Source: Magnetovibrio sp. (GTDB lineage: Bacteria; Pseudomonadota; Alphaproteobacteria; Rhodospirillales_A; JABHCV01). Taken from it: a stretch of 64,000 nt of DNA. Shown here in pieces: positions 54,027 through 62,671 of the stretch; within the stretch, counting starts at the first letter, position 1; each line of letters opens with the position of its first letter. Where the stretch lies: the NCBI GenBank assembly GCA_002717285.1, contig PBDF01000007.1, positions 28,751-92,750 on the forward strand, given 5' to 3'. The translations under genes were made by a program, and so were the position numbers. The notes under the pieces were generated by a model. It had not been told where the DNA came from. It ran no database searches and worked only from the letters and a program-made list of their open reading frames with translations.

Positions 54027-54887
54027 TTACGAGAGTACTATAACTACTATTCCTGAAGAAAGTAGCAGCGATGCTAAAACACGCTGTTTCATATCTAGCT
54101 CTTTCAACCACATGCCTCCAAGAAATACTGAGATTGGTATTGATGCTTGGCGTACTGAGTTCACTACCGCAACTTCCCCACCACCTTGGTAGGCAAGAAG
54201 GATTAATAGATAAGAGGCATAGCAAATTAATCCAATCTTAACATAAGGAAATGGATTTTTAAGCCAAGGAAACAAACTGACTATGCTTACTTTTTTCCCA
54301 CCAAAAAAAATAAAAAAAAGAGTAAAGCCAGGAAGAGTAAAAATGAAAGTCCAAAAAAAAATCACAGACGGTGCTACAGCTTGAACAGCGTGAGCATCAG
54401 CTATTGAGTTGAAACTTGTTCCGGCCATTGCAAGTAAAGCAAGTGCCAGGGTTGACGGATTATCAAAGAAGCGAATACCACGCTTGTATTGTAGCCAAAA
54501 TGCTCCTATTAGAACCATACTCATACCTACAAGGATCGTAGGGGTATACAAAACACCAAGAAATAGTGAGCTTATTATAACGATGAATGCCGGTGAAGAA
54601 CGTGCAATGGGATAATATGCAGAAAGGTCCCCACGTCGCAACATCGTCACAAGAGATATTGTGTAAACTATTTTTGCGCAAACGGTAATAAATAAAAGGT
54701 CCCAAATTTTTGTTATTGTTAAAAGATCGTGACCGGCAATAAGTGAATGTGATCCAGCAAAAAGAACCAGCATTATGCTATTTCCAACAAAAGCACCCTC
54801 TGGACAAGCATCCCGCTTGATCATGGCATTCCAAAGTGGGTGAAGGATAGCGGAAACTATGACCAAAATAGTTATACTGATTTCCAT
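54027..54887 (-). CDS. EamA/DMT-family transporter
   Basis: Ten-helix inner-membrane exporter-type protein, 286 residues. It starts ISITILVIVSAILHPLWNAM, with the EamA repeat pattern in both halves (LRRGDLSAYYPIARSSPAFI; GGEVAVVNSVRQASIPISVF), and a closing helix LASLLLSSGIVVIVLS. Substrate unknown. Convergent with the amidohydrolase. No ribosome-binding-site issue. Confidence 0.88.
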   Translation of the reverse strand: MEISITILVIVSAILHPLWNAMIKRDACPEGAFVGNSIMLVLFAGSHSLIAGHDLLTITKIWDLLFITVCAKIVYTISLVTMLRRGDLSAYYPIARSSPAFIVIISSLFLGVLYTPTILVGMSMVLIGAFWLQYKRGIRFFDNPSTLALALLAMAGTSFNSIADAHAVQAVAPSVIFFWTFIFTLPGFTLFFIFFGGKKVSIVSLFPWLKNPFPYVKIGLICYASYLLILLAYQGGGEVAVVNSVRQASIPISVFLGGMWLKELDMKQRVLASLLLSSGIVVIVLS

Positions 54888-55080
54888 GGACTTTCGAGGC
54901 GCTCTATCTCTATAAAATTATAATTGGCAACTACCAGCACACCCCCAACTTTGGGTATCCCTTTACTTGTAGACACATAAAATTATAGCAATTATAAAAT
55001 TCTTTGGCGTCAATTATTATATTTTTATTTTCTGTAATTAATCATTTAAACGAAATTATTATTTTAGGTTTTATCCTCAA

Positions 55081-55560
55081 ATGGAAAAAATGAAATTATC
55101 TTCAATTTTAAGTTTAATTCTATTGCCTGTGTTGTTGGGTTGTTCTCAGGTAACTATTGAAACTGTAGAGCAGGCTAAAAATCATCTTTCTAAGACTTCA
55201 TGGAAATTATCTACCACGGTAAAATTTGACTCAGAGACATTTCTTTTTCATGACTCAAAAATTCACTTTAGTGAAAATGCTGAAACTTGTTATGAAGAAT
55301 TTAAATTAGACTATAGATTGCCGGGAGGAGGAAATTGGCAAACTTACGACTCAGCTCCAATTAAATTCGGAAAAAAGATTTTTTTTGTAGATAAATTTGG
55401 CAAGAATACAAATGAGTGGTATTTTTCTATTAATACTGATTGTATTAAGAATGATAACGCTAGCATTATATTATCTATATTTTTAGGTAGTGACGGTAAT
55501 TTAAAATATCAAACCATCTATAAAGGTGAGAAAGTCACCTTTGATGCATATAAACAATAA
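55081..55560 (+). CDS. Small lipoprotein, unknown
   Basis: 159 residues. Type II signal with lipobox LLGC (ILSLILLPVLLGC, start at codon 1 or at Met4), then a soluble domain with Trp-Lys-Leu and Cys pairs (TCYEEFKLDYRLPGGGNW, FSINTDCIKNDN), suggesting a disulfide and a beta-sandwich. Not recognised. It lies just inside the segment bounded by repeat copies D1 and B. Confidence 0.65.
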   Translation: MEKMKLSSILSLILLPVLLGCSQVTIETVEQAKNHLSKTSWKLSTTVKFDSETFLFHDSKIHFSENAETCYEEFKLDYRLPGGGNWQTYDSAPIKFGKKIFFVDKFGKNTNEWYFSINTDCIKNDNASIILSIFLGSDGNLKYQTIYKGEKVTFDAYKQ

Positions 55561-55610
55561 AATAACGACAATAGATAAAGTTATTAAAAGTATTCTAAAA
55601 ATTGATTTTT

Positions 55611-55868
55611 ATCATGGTATTTTATAAACCATTAAAAATCAAAGGACCCTCGCCCTACTTTACCAACTCTACTAATATCGGTGGGTCCTAACACCATAAA
55701 CGATAAGTAACTAATTTAGATGTACGGAAGTTCAACCAAACCCCGTTCAGTCTAGGGGGTGTGGGGCAGGGGAAAACGTATCTTTCTAGTTCTTTCTTTC
55801 AAGTTATTGTTGGGTGGCGGAATGAAGATGCTCAGGTGGAGTCTATAGCTCTCGATCCGGCTGCGTAA
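55611..55868 (+). other. Codon-like, GC-richer stretch, possible decayed gene
   Basis: Pieces of frame read like protein but are broken by stops: MVFYKPLKIKGPSPYFTNST then NIGGS and TAA, and in another frame VRKFNQTPFSLGGVGQGKTY followed by LSSSFFQVIVGWRNEDAQVE and SIALDPAA and TAA (55866-55868). An AGGACCC/GGGTCCT stem (55643-55689) spans part of it. No start codon serves the second piece. A gene remnant is likely; I cannot name it. Confidence 0.3.
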
Positions 55869-56000
55869 ACAAGGAACGTATAAGAGTGAACAGTAATTTT
55901 AAGCTCACCACCTCGACTTCACAGAATTTCACTGCTACATTAATTTAGTGATAATCATTCTTTGATCATAAAATTGTTTTTTTTTAAAAAGGACATTAAT

Positions 56001-56543
56001 ATGAAAACCCTCCCAATTATTTTTTTTCTGTCTTTGCTTGTAGGTGCTTGCACAAATATTGCTGAAAAAGAGTTAGAAAAAGCTAAAGCTCCAATTAAAA
56101 CAGAGTTTTTTGGGGGTGGTATCACTGTTACTTACGATGTGTCTGGTAATTTTAAATCTTTGATATCCACTTCTACCTCAAAAGTTACCAGCACATTACC
56201 CTCTGCAGTTGAAGAAGCGTTCAAAATTGCAACATTAAAAGCACGTCGGCAGATTGCGGAATTTATTGAGACGGAGATTAAATCAGACAGGTTTACTTCA
56301 TCAGTATCAGACTCCCTTCAAGAGTCTGATACATTTGATGCTGATAATAAATCAGATAATTTGAATACTATTGCATTAAAGGTACGTGAAAATATCACCC
56401 AAAAATCTAGCCAGATTTTAAAGGGAACTTTTGTTAAGAGTGAAAAGCATGATACTAAAAAAAAGCAGGTAATTGTGGTTGTCGTAACTGGAGTTGACTC
56501 CCTTGGTACATCTAACAAACTAAAGAAGTTAATGTCAAAATAG
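56001..56543 (+). CDS. LPP20-like lipoprotein
   Basis: About 180 residues. Start ATG 56001 is supported by AAGGA 7 bases upstream; the frame is open 13 codons earlier. Signal and lipobox SLLVGAC. The mature part, EEAFKIATLKARRQIAEFIE ... VRENITQKSSQILKGTFV ... KKQVIVVVVTGVDS, follows the LPP20 domain pattern (ARR.IA ... S..VLKG ... V.VVV). Function unknown, envelope-located. Its neighbour at 56599-57687 is related in topology. Confidence 0.65.
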   Translation: MKTLPIIFFLSLLVGACTNIAEKELEKAKAPIKTEFFGGGITVTYDVSGNFKSLISTSTSKVTSTLPSAVEEAFKIATLKARRQIAEFIETEIKSDRFTSSVSDSLQESDTFDADNKSDNLNTIALKVRENITQKSSQILKGTFVKSEKHDTKKKQVIVVVVTGVDSLGTSNKLKKLMSK

Positions 56544-56598
56544 CTTTTCAATTCTATAGGAATTTTTTTAAAAGAATCTGATGATTATATTATTTAAC

Positions 56599-57687
56599 TT
56601 ATATACATCCTGCTGATATTTGGATTTGTTGGGTCTTTCGTAAGATGTCAGGGGAGATTTTAAAACGTAGTGTTCTTACGACAGGTCGCCAAGATGCAAA
56701 GTATAAGATACCAGAATATCCATATGGCGTAAAAGAGTCGCATAAGCCAAATGGGGAAAACTTGTATTGAATTGGTTCATTTAATTTTTGGCGTATCATT
56801 GCAGCGAATGACTTGTCGTACGTTTTGACGGTGACTGCTTGATTAAGTATACCACGCATGTTCCCCCACCTGATTTGGACATCGTTAGGGTCTACAGATG
56901 ATATATGCCCCGGTTGCTTGTTAATTAGTCCAAACAGATTAGCTTTTCTGTTTGCACTGTCTGAGATGTGTTTGAAAAAAGAGATTATTTCAGATCTGAA
57001 ATTCTTATTCCATCCAATAGAATAAGAAAGTTCAACCTTCGCCTTTTTCCCCATACTAGGTATTATTTCTATACTCTCTAATTGTGCTTGCAGGCCTATA
57101 GATCTTATGCGTGATAAATAATATTCGGTTAATTTTTTGCGTTGTACAAGGTTTGCTTTGGCAGATGAATATTGACCATGTAAAGAAGCTCCATCCACAA
57201 TTTGAGTAGATTTATTTGAGAAAATTTTGTCGCGTATACCAAATGGTTTGACCTTTGCCTCAATTGTACATTACACCACACTTGTGTTTGTGCAATTTAT
57301 TTTCTTATAACTTTTTACAATTCCTGATGAGTACATGCCAGCAAGTTCGCTCAAGACCTTCTCATCTGACGTAGTTATCTCTGAGACCACTAAGACCCCC
57401 ATGGCCTGTTGAACGGCAGCTATTATTGCCTTGTCAATCGCTTCATTTTCATCTTTTCCTGAGCCCTTACTTTGAACAGTAATTTCGTCAGGTGTCATAT
57501 AGGCAAAATAAAACTGAATTCCCCTTAGCACATAGGATGCTGCCTGAATTTCAGGTGGTATTGTGGCTGTTTTACAGGATGAAATTAGGGGATTTAAAAA
57601 GAACATCACAATCAAACAACGAAACTTAATTTTGGATAAGAAAATCAGCCAGAAATTAAGTGTGAATATTGTAAGTAGTGTTTCCAT
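56599..57687 (-). pseudogene. FlgT/LPP20-like lipoprotein split by an in-frame TAA
   Basis: One 362-codon frame with an internal TAA at 57271-57273. The first part (138 residues) has lipobox LISSC and the FlgT-type segment GKDENEAIDKAIIAAVQQAM, VSEITTSDEKVLSELAGMYS and GIVKSYKKIN; after TAA the same frame continues CTIEAKVKPFGIRDKIF and then the rest of the domain (VDGASLHGQYSSAKANLVQR onward) to the stop at 56599. Since the frame resumes the expected YxV-x-IxAKV turn, a nonsense mutation in one gene fits better than two genes. Readthrough is possible but unsupported. Confidence 0.7.
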
Positions 57688-57692
57688 TCTAT

Positions 57693-57850
57693 AACATTAA
57701 TAAGAAAATGCTGGAAAGAGTAGGGGAAACACCTCATTTCAGTGCTCTTTTTGTCCCCCTGGTGTCCCCCTAGAAGCTTTAAAAAGAAACAGGGGCCCAG
57801 CAATTATCTGCTAAGCCCTTGATAAATATGGTGCCAATACATGGATACAA
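57693..57850 (-). repeat. tRNA-3'-end/flank repeat, copy B (fullest)
   Basis: On the minus strand: degraded T-arm and acceptor ending GGCACCA (57828-57834 complement), a hairpin of GGGCCCAGCA (57793-57803) with TGCTAAGCCC (57809-57818), a flank with GTCCCCCTGGTGTCCCC, then AACATTAATAAGAAA (57693-57707). This order (tRNA 3' end, terminator-like hairpin, conserved flank) is that of a tRNA attachment site. Confidence 0.6.
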
Positions 57851-57975
57851 TAGTAGCACGTGATACTAGCTAGCGATGACATGGCATATGGGTGAATCTT
57901 TTTTTGACTTCAGAAAATTATTGTATAAAAACATTGCCCTAATCATAGAACTGCCAACTGACAGGAAATTATTAA

Positions 57976-59181
57976 ATGAACGAGTTTTCAATTCCTGAAA
58001 ATGAAAATATGCGATTAGAAGCTCTGTTATCTTATGACGTGCTAGATACTGCTCCTGAGGTTTCTTTCGATGAAATAACAGAGCTAGCTGCAGAAATTTT
58101 ACAATGTCCAGTATCTTTTATTGAATTTATGGATGCTGATAGACAATGGTTTAAATCAAAATATGGTCTGCCAGAAGATTACATAGAAACTCCTCGCGAT
58201 CTTTCAATTTGTAACACCGTCATTTGTCAGGGTGACTTACTTTGTGTTCCAGATTTAACTGATGATGAGCGTTTTAGGAATAACCCTATGGTTCAGTCAG
58301 CTCCTAATATACGGTTTTATGCAGGCGCGCCTCTAATTACTCCAAATGGACAAGCTATTGGAACAATTTGTACAGTTGATTTTGAAAAGAGAGAATTATC
58401 AATTAATCGGAGAGAAGCACTGAGAAAGCTTTCTAAGCAAGTTATGACGCAGCTTGAACTGAGACGCACCTTAATTGACGTAAACCGACTTATTCACGAA
58501 CAAAAAAAACTATCCCTGAGCATCAATAAAGAAAAAGAAAAAGCTGATAATTTGCTGTCTCGTATTCTCCCACCTGAAGTATCACGGGAGCTACAAGAAA
58601 ATGATCGTGTGGAACCAAAATATATTGATGAATGCAGCATCTTATTTACAGACTTTGTTGGATTTACAAAACTTACTGAGACATTAGCACCCAAAACTTT
58701 GATAGATCTCCTTCATCAGGTTTTCTGTCAGTTTGATAAAATATGTAAAAAATATAGTGTTGATAAAATCAAAACTATAGGTGATTCCTACATGTGCGCA
58801 TCGGGAATTACTAAAAATAAAAAAGACCACACCATTCGTCTATGTATGGCCGCGAGTGAAATGGTTGATTATTTAAAAAAGGCTAATGCACAAAGGGCAA
58901 AATTAAAAATGCCAACTTGGGAGATGAGATTAGGAATTCATACGGGGCCAATAATTTGTGGCGTGGTTGGTGATGATAAATTTACTTTTGATATCTGGGG
59001 AGACACTGTAAACACAGCTGCGCTCATGGAACAAAACTCAATTCCTGGGAGGGTGAATATTTCTGAATCTACGTATTTACGCGTAAAATCAGAATATAAA
59101 TTTGAAGAGAGAGGGGAAATTGTTACAACAAAAAAAGGGCCATTGAAGATGTTCTTTATTGTGGCCTCTGAGAGCTCTTGA
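57976..59181 (+). CDS. GAF domain - class III nucleotide cyclase
   Basis: 401 residues: GAF-type sensor (about 20-165, with IEFMDADRQWFKSKYGLP and LSICNTVICQGDLLCVPDLT), a coiled linker (170-200), and a class III cyclase (215-399). Metal-binding Asp226 (ILFTDFVGFT) and Asp270 (KIKTIGDSYM) are present, as are the purine-specifying Lys266 and Asp339 (FDIWGDTVN). The transition-state Arg of the NxxxR motif is Leu350 (NTAAL), so activity may be reduced or the protein may be regulatory. No membrane segment. Soluble, cytosolic. Confidence 0.9.
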   Translation: MNEFSIPENENMRLEALLSYDVLDTAPEVSFDEITELAAEILQCPVSFIEFMDADRQWFKSKYGLPEDYIETPRDLSICNTVICQGDLLCVPDLTDDERFRNNPMVQSAPNIRFYAGAPLITPNGQAIGTICTVDFEKRELSINRREALRKLSKQVMTQLELRRTLIDVNRLIHEQKKLSLSINKEKEKADNLLSRILPPEVSRELQENDRVEPKYIDECSILFTDFVGFTKLTETLAPKTLIDLLHQVFCQFDKICKKYSVDKIKTIGDSYMCASGITKNKKDHTIRLCMAASEMVDYLKKANAQRAKLKMPTWEMRLGIHTGPIICGVVGDDKFTFDIWGDTVNTAALMEQNSIPGRVNISESTYLRVKSEYKFEERGEIVTTKKGPLKMFFIVASESS

Positions 59182-59241
59182 ACGAGAACACTCCAACTGC
59201 CTGTCGACTTGTATCCAGAATGTCAGATCGCGTCTCTGTTC

Positions 59242-59570
59242 TTAATGCATTCGTCCATTTTTATCCCACTCAGCCAATGCATCTTCCCAATTTGGGATAA
59301 CATCTGCTTCATAGCCATATACTTTTCCATCACCAATCTTTGAAAATTTTTTCATAGCTTTTAAATGTGCTTTAGATGTTAAATAATCCAACATGTATTT
59401 TTTGATTTCCACACGGTTAATGTATGTTGGTATCCTTGGCGTGAAATGAATGCACAATGCATTATCTCTTTTGCCTTTTGGGCATTTTTTGACGCAGGAA
59501 TTTTTAACATCCAAAATCGTATCCAGCCAACTAAACCCCTTGGCTTAATCCCTGTTACTGATACATACAT
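59242..59570 (-). pseudogene. Small ABM-like protein with homopolymer frameshift
   Basis: From ATG 59570 the frame reads MYVSVTGIKPRGLVGWIRFW ... QGYQHTLTVWKSKN and stops soon. In the adjacent frame KKYMLDYLTSKAHLKAMKKF ... YGYEADVIPNWEDALAEWDK continues to 59242. One missing base in a six-base A run (T on the plus strand, 59398-59403) joins them into a ~108-residue protein. It resembles small monooxygenase-like proteins (GYQHTLTVW, AHLKAMK). It lies downstream of the Rieske gene, same strand. Either decay or a sequencing error. Confidence 0.65.
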
Positions 59571-59600
59571 TTGCCATCATGTCCTTGGTACCTGACATAA

Positions 59601-59942
59601 TTATGTAGTCACCAGTTGACTGAGCCCAATATATACATTATCGCCTTCGATCTTAACCATGTGTGTTTGGAGATTACAAGTTACTGGTGCACCTTTAGCT
59701 TCTCCAGTTGGAATATGAAAACGCCCCTGATGCAATGGGCATTCGATAATATCATCGATCACAAAACCATCTGAGAGGCGTGCTTGTTCATGAGTGCATA
59801 GGTCGTCAGTAGCGAAAAATGTACCATCCACGTTGTAGAGTGCAATGAACTGATCGCCAATTGTAACCGGTATAACGTCCTCTTCAGGTACGTCATCAAT
59901 AGTTGCGACTAGATGCCATTCCGGGTCATTTAGCACTGACAT
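59601..59942 (-). CDS. Rieske-type [2Fe-2S] ferredoxin
   Basis: 113 residues, soluble, one Rieske domain. Cluster ligands Cys49/His51 (LCTHEQARLSDGF) and Cys68/His71 (ECPLHQGRFHIPTG). Such ferredoxins feed electrons to oxygenases. It starts 3 bases after the desaturase stop, so it is almost surely the electron donor of that enzyme, with the frameshifted small protein as the third member of the unit. Confidence 0.93.
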   Translation of the reverse strand: MSVLNDPEWHLVATIDDVPEEDVIPVTIGDQFIALYNVDGTFFATDDLCTHEQARLSDGFVIDDIIECPLHQGRFHIPTGEAKGAPVTCNLQTHMVKIEGDNVYIGLSQLVTT

Positions 59943-59945
59943 GTC

Positions 59946-60911
59946 TTATATCCTATCCGTTCCAGACTGGTTGTGTGATATTTTACTGGGAGGGTAAAGT
60001 CTATTTCGGATATTACTGAGAACCTCACTGTGAACGGCTAAATACCCTTTGCCGACTGGATGAAGATTATTTCCGATTCGTTTATGAAGGTGCGGGAGAG
60101 CGTGAAACGGTACTGCTGGGGAAAGGTGATGTTCTGCATGATATGACATGTTCCAGAACAAAAGATGGAACCAACTAGCAGCTCGAGTTGTCCTCGTGTT
60201 TTTTAGCAGATTAGCTGATTCTTCGCAGCCACAGTGTTCAGTCACGCGAATCCAGCGCATGATAGGTTCACCCATGACGCGAGGTATTAACCAATAGTAG
60301 AGCAAAATGGTCGATGATGTTACGATAGACACGGTTGCAAGGACCGCATAGACCGAGAGCATAACGCGGACCTCACGATAAATTCTTGGTAACTCGTCTT
60401 TTGGAATATACCAACTATCACGTTTACTTACTTGGCCGCATGCGTGGCTGAAAAACCACGTAAAATTGCGTTTCCAAAACGGGAGCGAGGAAATGTAGGA
60501 TAGATACCGTGTCCATGTGCCGGGGTTGGGCATCACGACGTCAGGATCCTTACCCGGTATCTGGGTGTACGTGTGGTGTGCTGCGTGAAAATAACGAAAG
60601 AAGATCGGCGGACTTATGTAAATGACTGAAATGAAACGGAAAACCAATTCATTCAACCATCGGGTTCTGAATGCTGTGCCATGACTGGTCTCATGCATTG
60701 GGGCAAACAGGAATGCTATAATAACGCCATGAATGAACATGGCAGGAACCAGCCAAAACTTTCCCAAAGATAGGTATATTAGTGTTCCAGAACCACCTAA
60801 CGCTAAAAAGTGAAATCCCAGATTTGTTAATCCTGCAATATCATTTCGACGAACAAATTCCTTTAGTTCGGATCTAGATACAAGTGTATCCACACCAAAA
60901 ACCTTCTCCAT
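59946..60911 (-). CDS. Membrane fatty-acid-desaturase-type di-iron enzyme
   Basis: 321 residues with four membrane helices. All three His boxes: HETSH (73-77), HAAHH (109-113) and HAEHH (258-262). Such enzymes desaturate or hydroxylate lipids using O2 and reduced ferredoxin. Substrate unknown; a Rieske ferredoxin gene follows at 3 bp. The open chain starts MEKVFGVDTLVSRSELKEFV. The DNA is more GC-rich than the flanks, a transfer hint; repeat copies B and C bracket this block. Confidence 0.92.
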   Translation of the reverse strand: MEKVFGVDTLVSRSELKEFVRRNDIAGLTNLGFHFLALGGSGTLIYLSLGKFWLVPAMFIHGVIIAFLFAPMHETSHGTAFRTRWLNELVFRFISVIYISPPIFFRYFHAAHHTYTQIPGKDPDVVMPNPGTWTRYLSYISSLPFWKRNFTWFFSHACGQVSKRDSWYIPKDELPRIYREVRVMLSVYAVLATVSIVTSSTILLYYWLIPRVMGEPIMRWIRVTEHCGCEESANLLKNTRTTRAASWFHLLFWNMSYHAEHHLSPAVPFHALPHLHKRIGNNLHPVGKGYLAVHSEVLSNIRNRLYPPSKISHNQSGTDRI

Positions 60912-61059
60912 TACATTAACCCTTTTTATATAAAACCTCTGATCAAACCTAGAAATATAAAATTGAAATAGATAATGGATTTGGTAATGTTAATAAAAAA
61001 ATTTTGGTATGAGTAGTAAAAAATATTTAAAACCGCTTTTTCATACTTTGAAAATAGCC

Positions 61060-61190
61060 TTCACAGCTTTAAAAAAGGCCTAGCATTCATTTGCTAAGCC
61101 CTTTAAGAATATGGTGCCGTAATTAGGATTTGAATCCTAAGCTCCCTGGTTACAAGTAGGGAGCTAGTCAATAACTACGCAACTCACAAA
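61060..61190 (-). other. tRNA-Thr-like 3' remnant with flank, repeat copy C
   Basis: On the minus strand: an anticodon-arm-like CTACTTGTAACCAG (loop reads TGT), a T arm AGGATTCAAATCCT with one extra base, and an acceptor end TTACGGCACCA (ATGGTGCC 61111-61118 on the plus strand). The 5' half and D arm are broken. Beyond CCA comes the hairpin GGCCTAGCA/TGCTAAGCC (61077-61099), as in copy B. It reads as the 3' part of a former tRNA-Thr. Confidence 0.5.
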
Positions 61191-61688
61191 CTAACATTAT
61201 ATGTATCAAAATCTTGATAAACCTAATTTTGTTCGGCTATTTTCCTGTACTCTCTATAATCTAGGCTAACATTTACTAACTAAGTCTTCTGTTAGCTCAG
61301 AGATTAATATGTCAACATAGATACTTACCGACAAGACAATTAGCAATGCTAAGCTCCATATTTAGGATCGTTAGGTGCTCTAGGATAGTGTTTTTACGAA
61401 CGACGCCAGCTTGCCTGGTTCATTTGGCCTTCGTGTAATTCACTAATCGTTATTGAATTTCAGGCTATTATATAAAAAAAGCCCGTACATACTGTGAACT
61501 AGGCAATCAGGTATTTTTTACTATGCGAATATTCTCGTTCACTTTCAACAGGGGCTTCCAGACTACTTTCACCCTAGATTTAAGCGAATAACCCAGATAA
61601 TCACCCCACTTGAACCCAAGTTGATTTCAATAAAATAATAGATTTTTTTTTGCCAGGATTGCCTTTTATAAAAACTTATTATAATACT
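61191..61688. other. Gene-free stretch before the heme operon
   Basis: About 500 bp with stops in all frames. Parts (61380-61460) are GC-richer and codon-like, perhaps an old gene or element remnant. Nothing is recognised with confidence. Confidence 0.35.
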
Positions 61689-61707
61689 GATAATAATAAT
61701 TATTTGC
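61689..61707 (+). promoter_or_regulatory. Fur-box-like site upstream of hmuT
   Basis: GATAATAATAATTATTTGC matches the classical Fur box at 14 of 19 positions and lies 74 bases before the hmuT ATG, as expected for an iron-repressed heme uptake operon. Binding is inferred. Confidence 0.5.
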
Positions 61708-61780
61708 AATTAAAGTGCAAAAGCTAGTAACAGTAAACAGACAGCTCTAATTAAGTTTTCAAAAAAGAAGAAAGTTAAAA

Positions 61781-62668
61781 ATGTTATATTTCTATGAAAA
61801 AGTATCATTGAGGGGCACAATCCATGTATTAACTTTCAACCTTTTTCTTTTATCGTTAAGTGACGCATTTGCAAATTCTGCTAACAACGATCCTAGACGG
61901 GTCGTCTCCATAGGTGGATCAGTGACGGAAATTGTGTATGCATTGGGACAGCAAGAAAGGCTCGTGGCTCGGGATAGCACTTCGACTTTCCCTGTTGAGG
62001 CAGCTGAATTACCTGATGTGGGATATATGCGAGCTCTTTCTGCTGAGGGAGTATTATCTGTTGGACCAGAGCTCATAATCGCAGAAGAGGGTTCTGGGCC
62101 CAAGGAAACGATTGATCTTCTCAAAGAAGCATCGATCCCATTTATCACCATACCAGATATTTATTCCCGTGAGGGTATTATTGCAAAGATAGTTGCCGTT
62201 GGCGAAGCACTTGGAGCTCAGACTCGGGCTAAAGGTCTCATTGACAAGCTGAACACAGAGCTCATCGCAGCGGAAAAAAAATCGAACTCGTACAACGGTG
62301 TCCGAAAGAAAGTACTGTTTATTTTAAGTACAAGAGGTGGAAAAATTTTAGCCTCAGGATTGAATACTGCAGCAGATAGTATAATCAAAATGGCTGGCGG
62401 CATTAATGCGATTTCTAAATTTAATGGCTACAAACCCCTTAGTGATGAATCTATAACTGTTGCGGCACCTGACGTGATAATGATGATGGATCGAGGTGGC
62501 AATCACGTAATAGAAAATGAAAAACTCTTTGCTAAACCTGCCATTTCCACAACACCAGCTGCAAAAACCAATTCAGTTATTTGGATGAACGGTCTTTATT
62601 TGTTGGGCTTTGGACCACGAACAGCTTCCGCTGTAAGTGATCTTCACACTGCATTATACCCCAAATAA
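61781..62668 (+). CDS. hmuT: Hemin ABC transporter, periplasmic binding protein
   Basis: HmuT captures heme in the periplasm for HmuUV. 295 residues with a signal peptide (TFNLFLLSLSDAFA, after a longer-than-usual N-terminus) and the HmuT pattern: RRVVSIGGSVTEIVYALGQQ, RDSTSTFPVEAAELPDVGYM, LSAEGVLSVGPELIIAEEGS and ALDTAADSIIKMAGG-like GLNTAADSIIKMAGGINAIS. Followed by hmuU after 3 bp. A Fur-like box is upstream. The TonB-dependent receptor is not in the window. Confidence 0.92.
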   Translation: MLYFYEKVSLRGTIHVLTFNLFLLSLSDAFANSANNDPRRVVSIGGSVTEIVYALGQQERLVARDSTSTFPVEAAELPDVGYMRALSAEGVLSVGPELIIAEEGSGPKETIDLLKEASIPFITIPDIYSREGIIAKIVAVGEALGAQTRAKGLIDKLNTELIAAEKKSNSYNGVRKKVLFILSTRGGKILASGLNTAADSIIKMAGGINAISKFNGYKPLSDESITVAAPDVIMMMDRGGNHVIENEKLFAKPAISTTPAAKTNSVIWMNGLYLLGFGPRTASAVSDLHTALYPK

Positions 62669-62671
62669 ATT

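Noticed and set aside
55740..55800. Walker A motif (GGVGQGKT) in a broken frame
   Set aside because: No ATPase context follows, and no start codon serves the frame; treated only as a possible gene remnant.
57271..57273. Programmed stop-codon readthrough in the FlgT-like gene
   Set aside because: No readthrough context is recognisable; a nonsense mutation is simpler.
61380..61460. Transposase-like short frame on the minus strand before hmuT
   Set aside because: Only nine codons before a stop and no inverted repeats or target duplication were seen.
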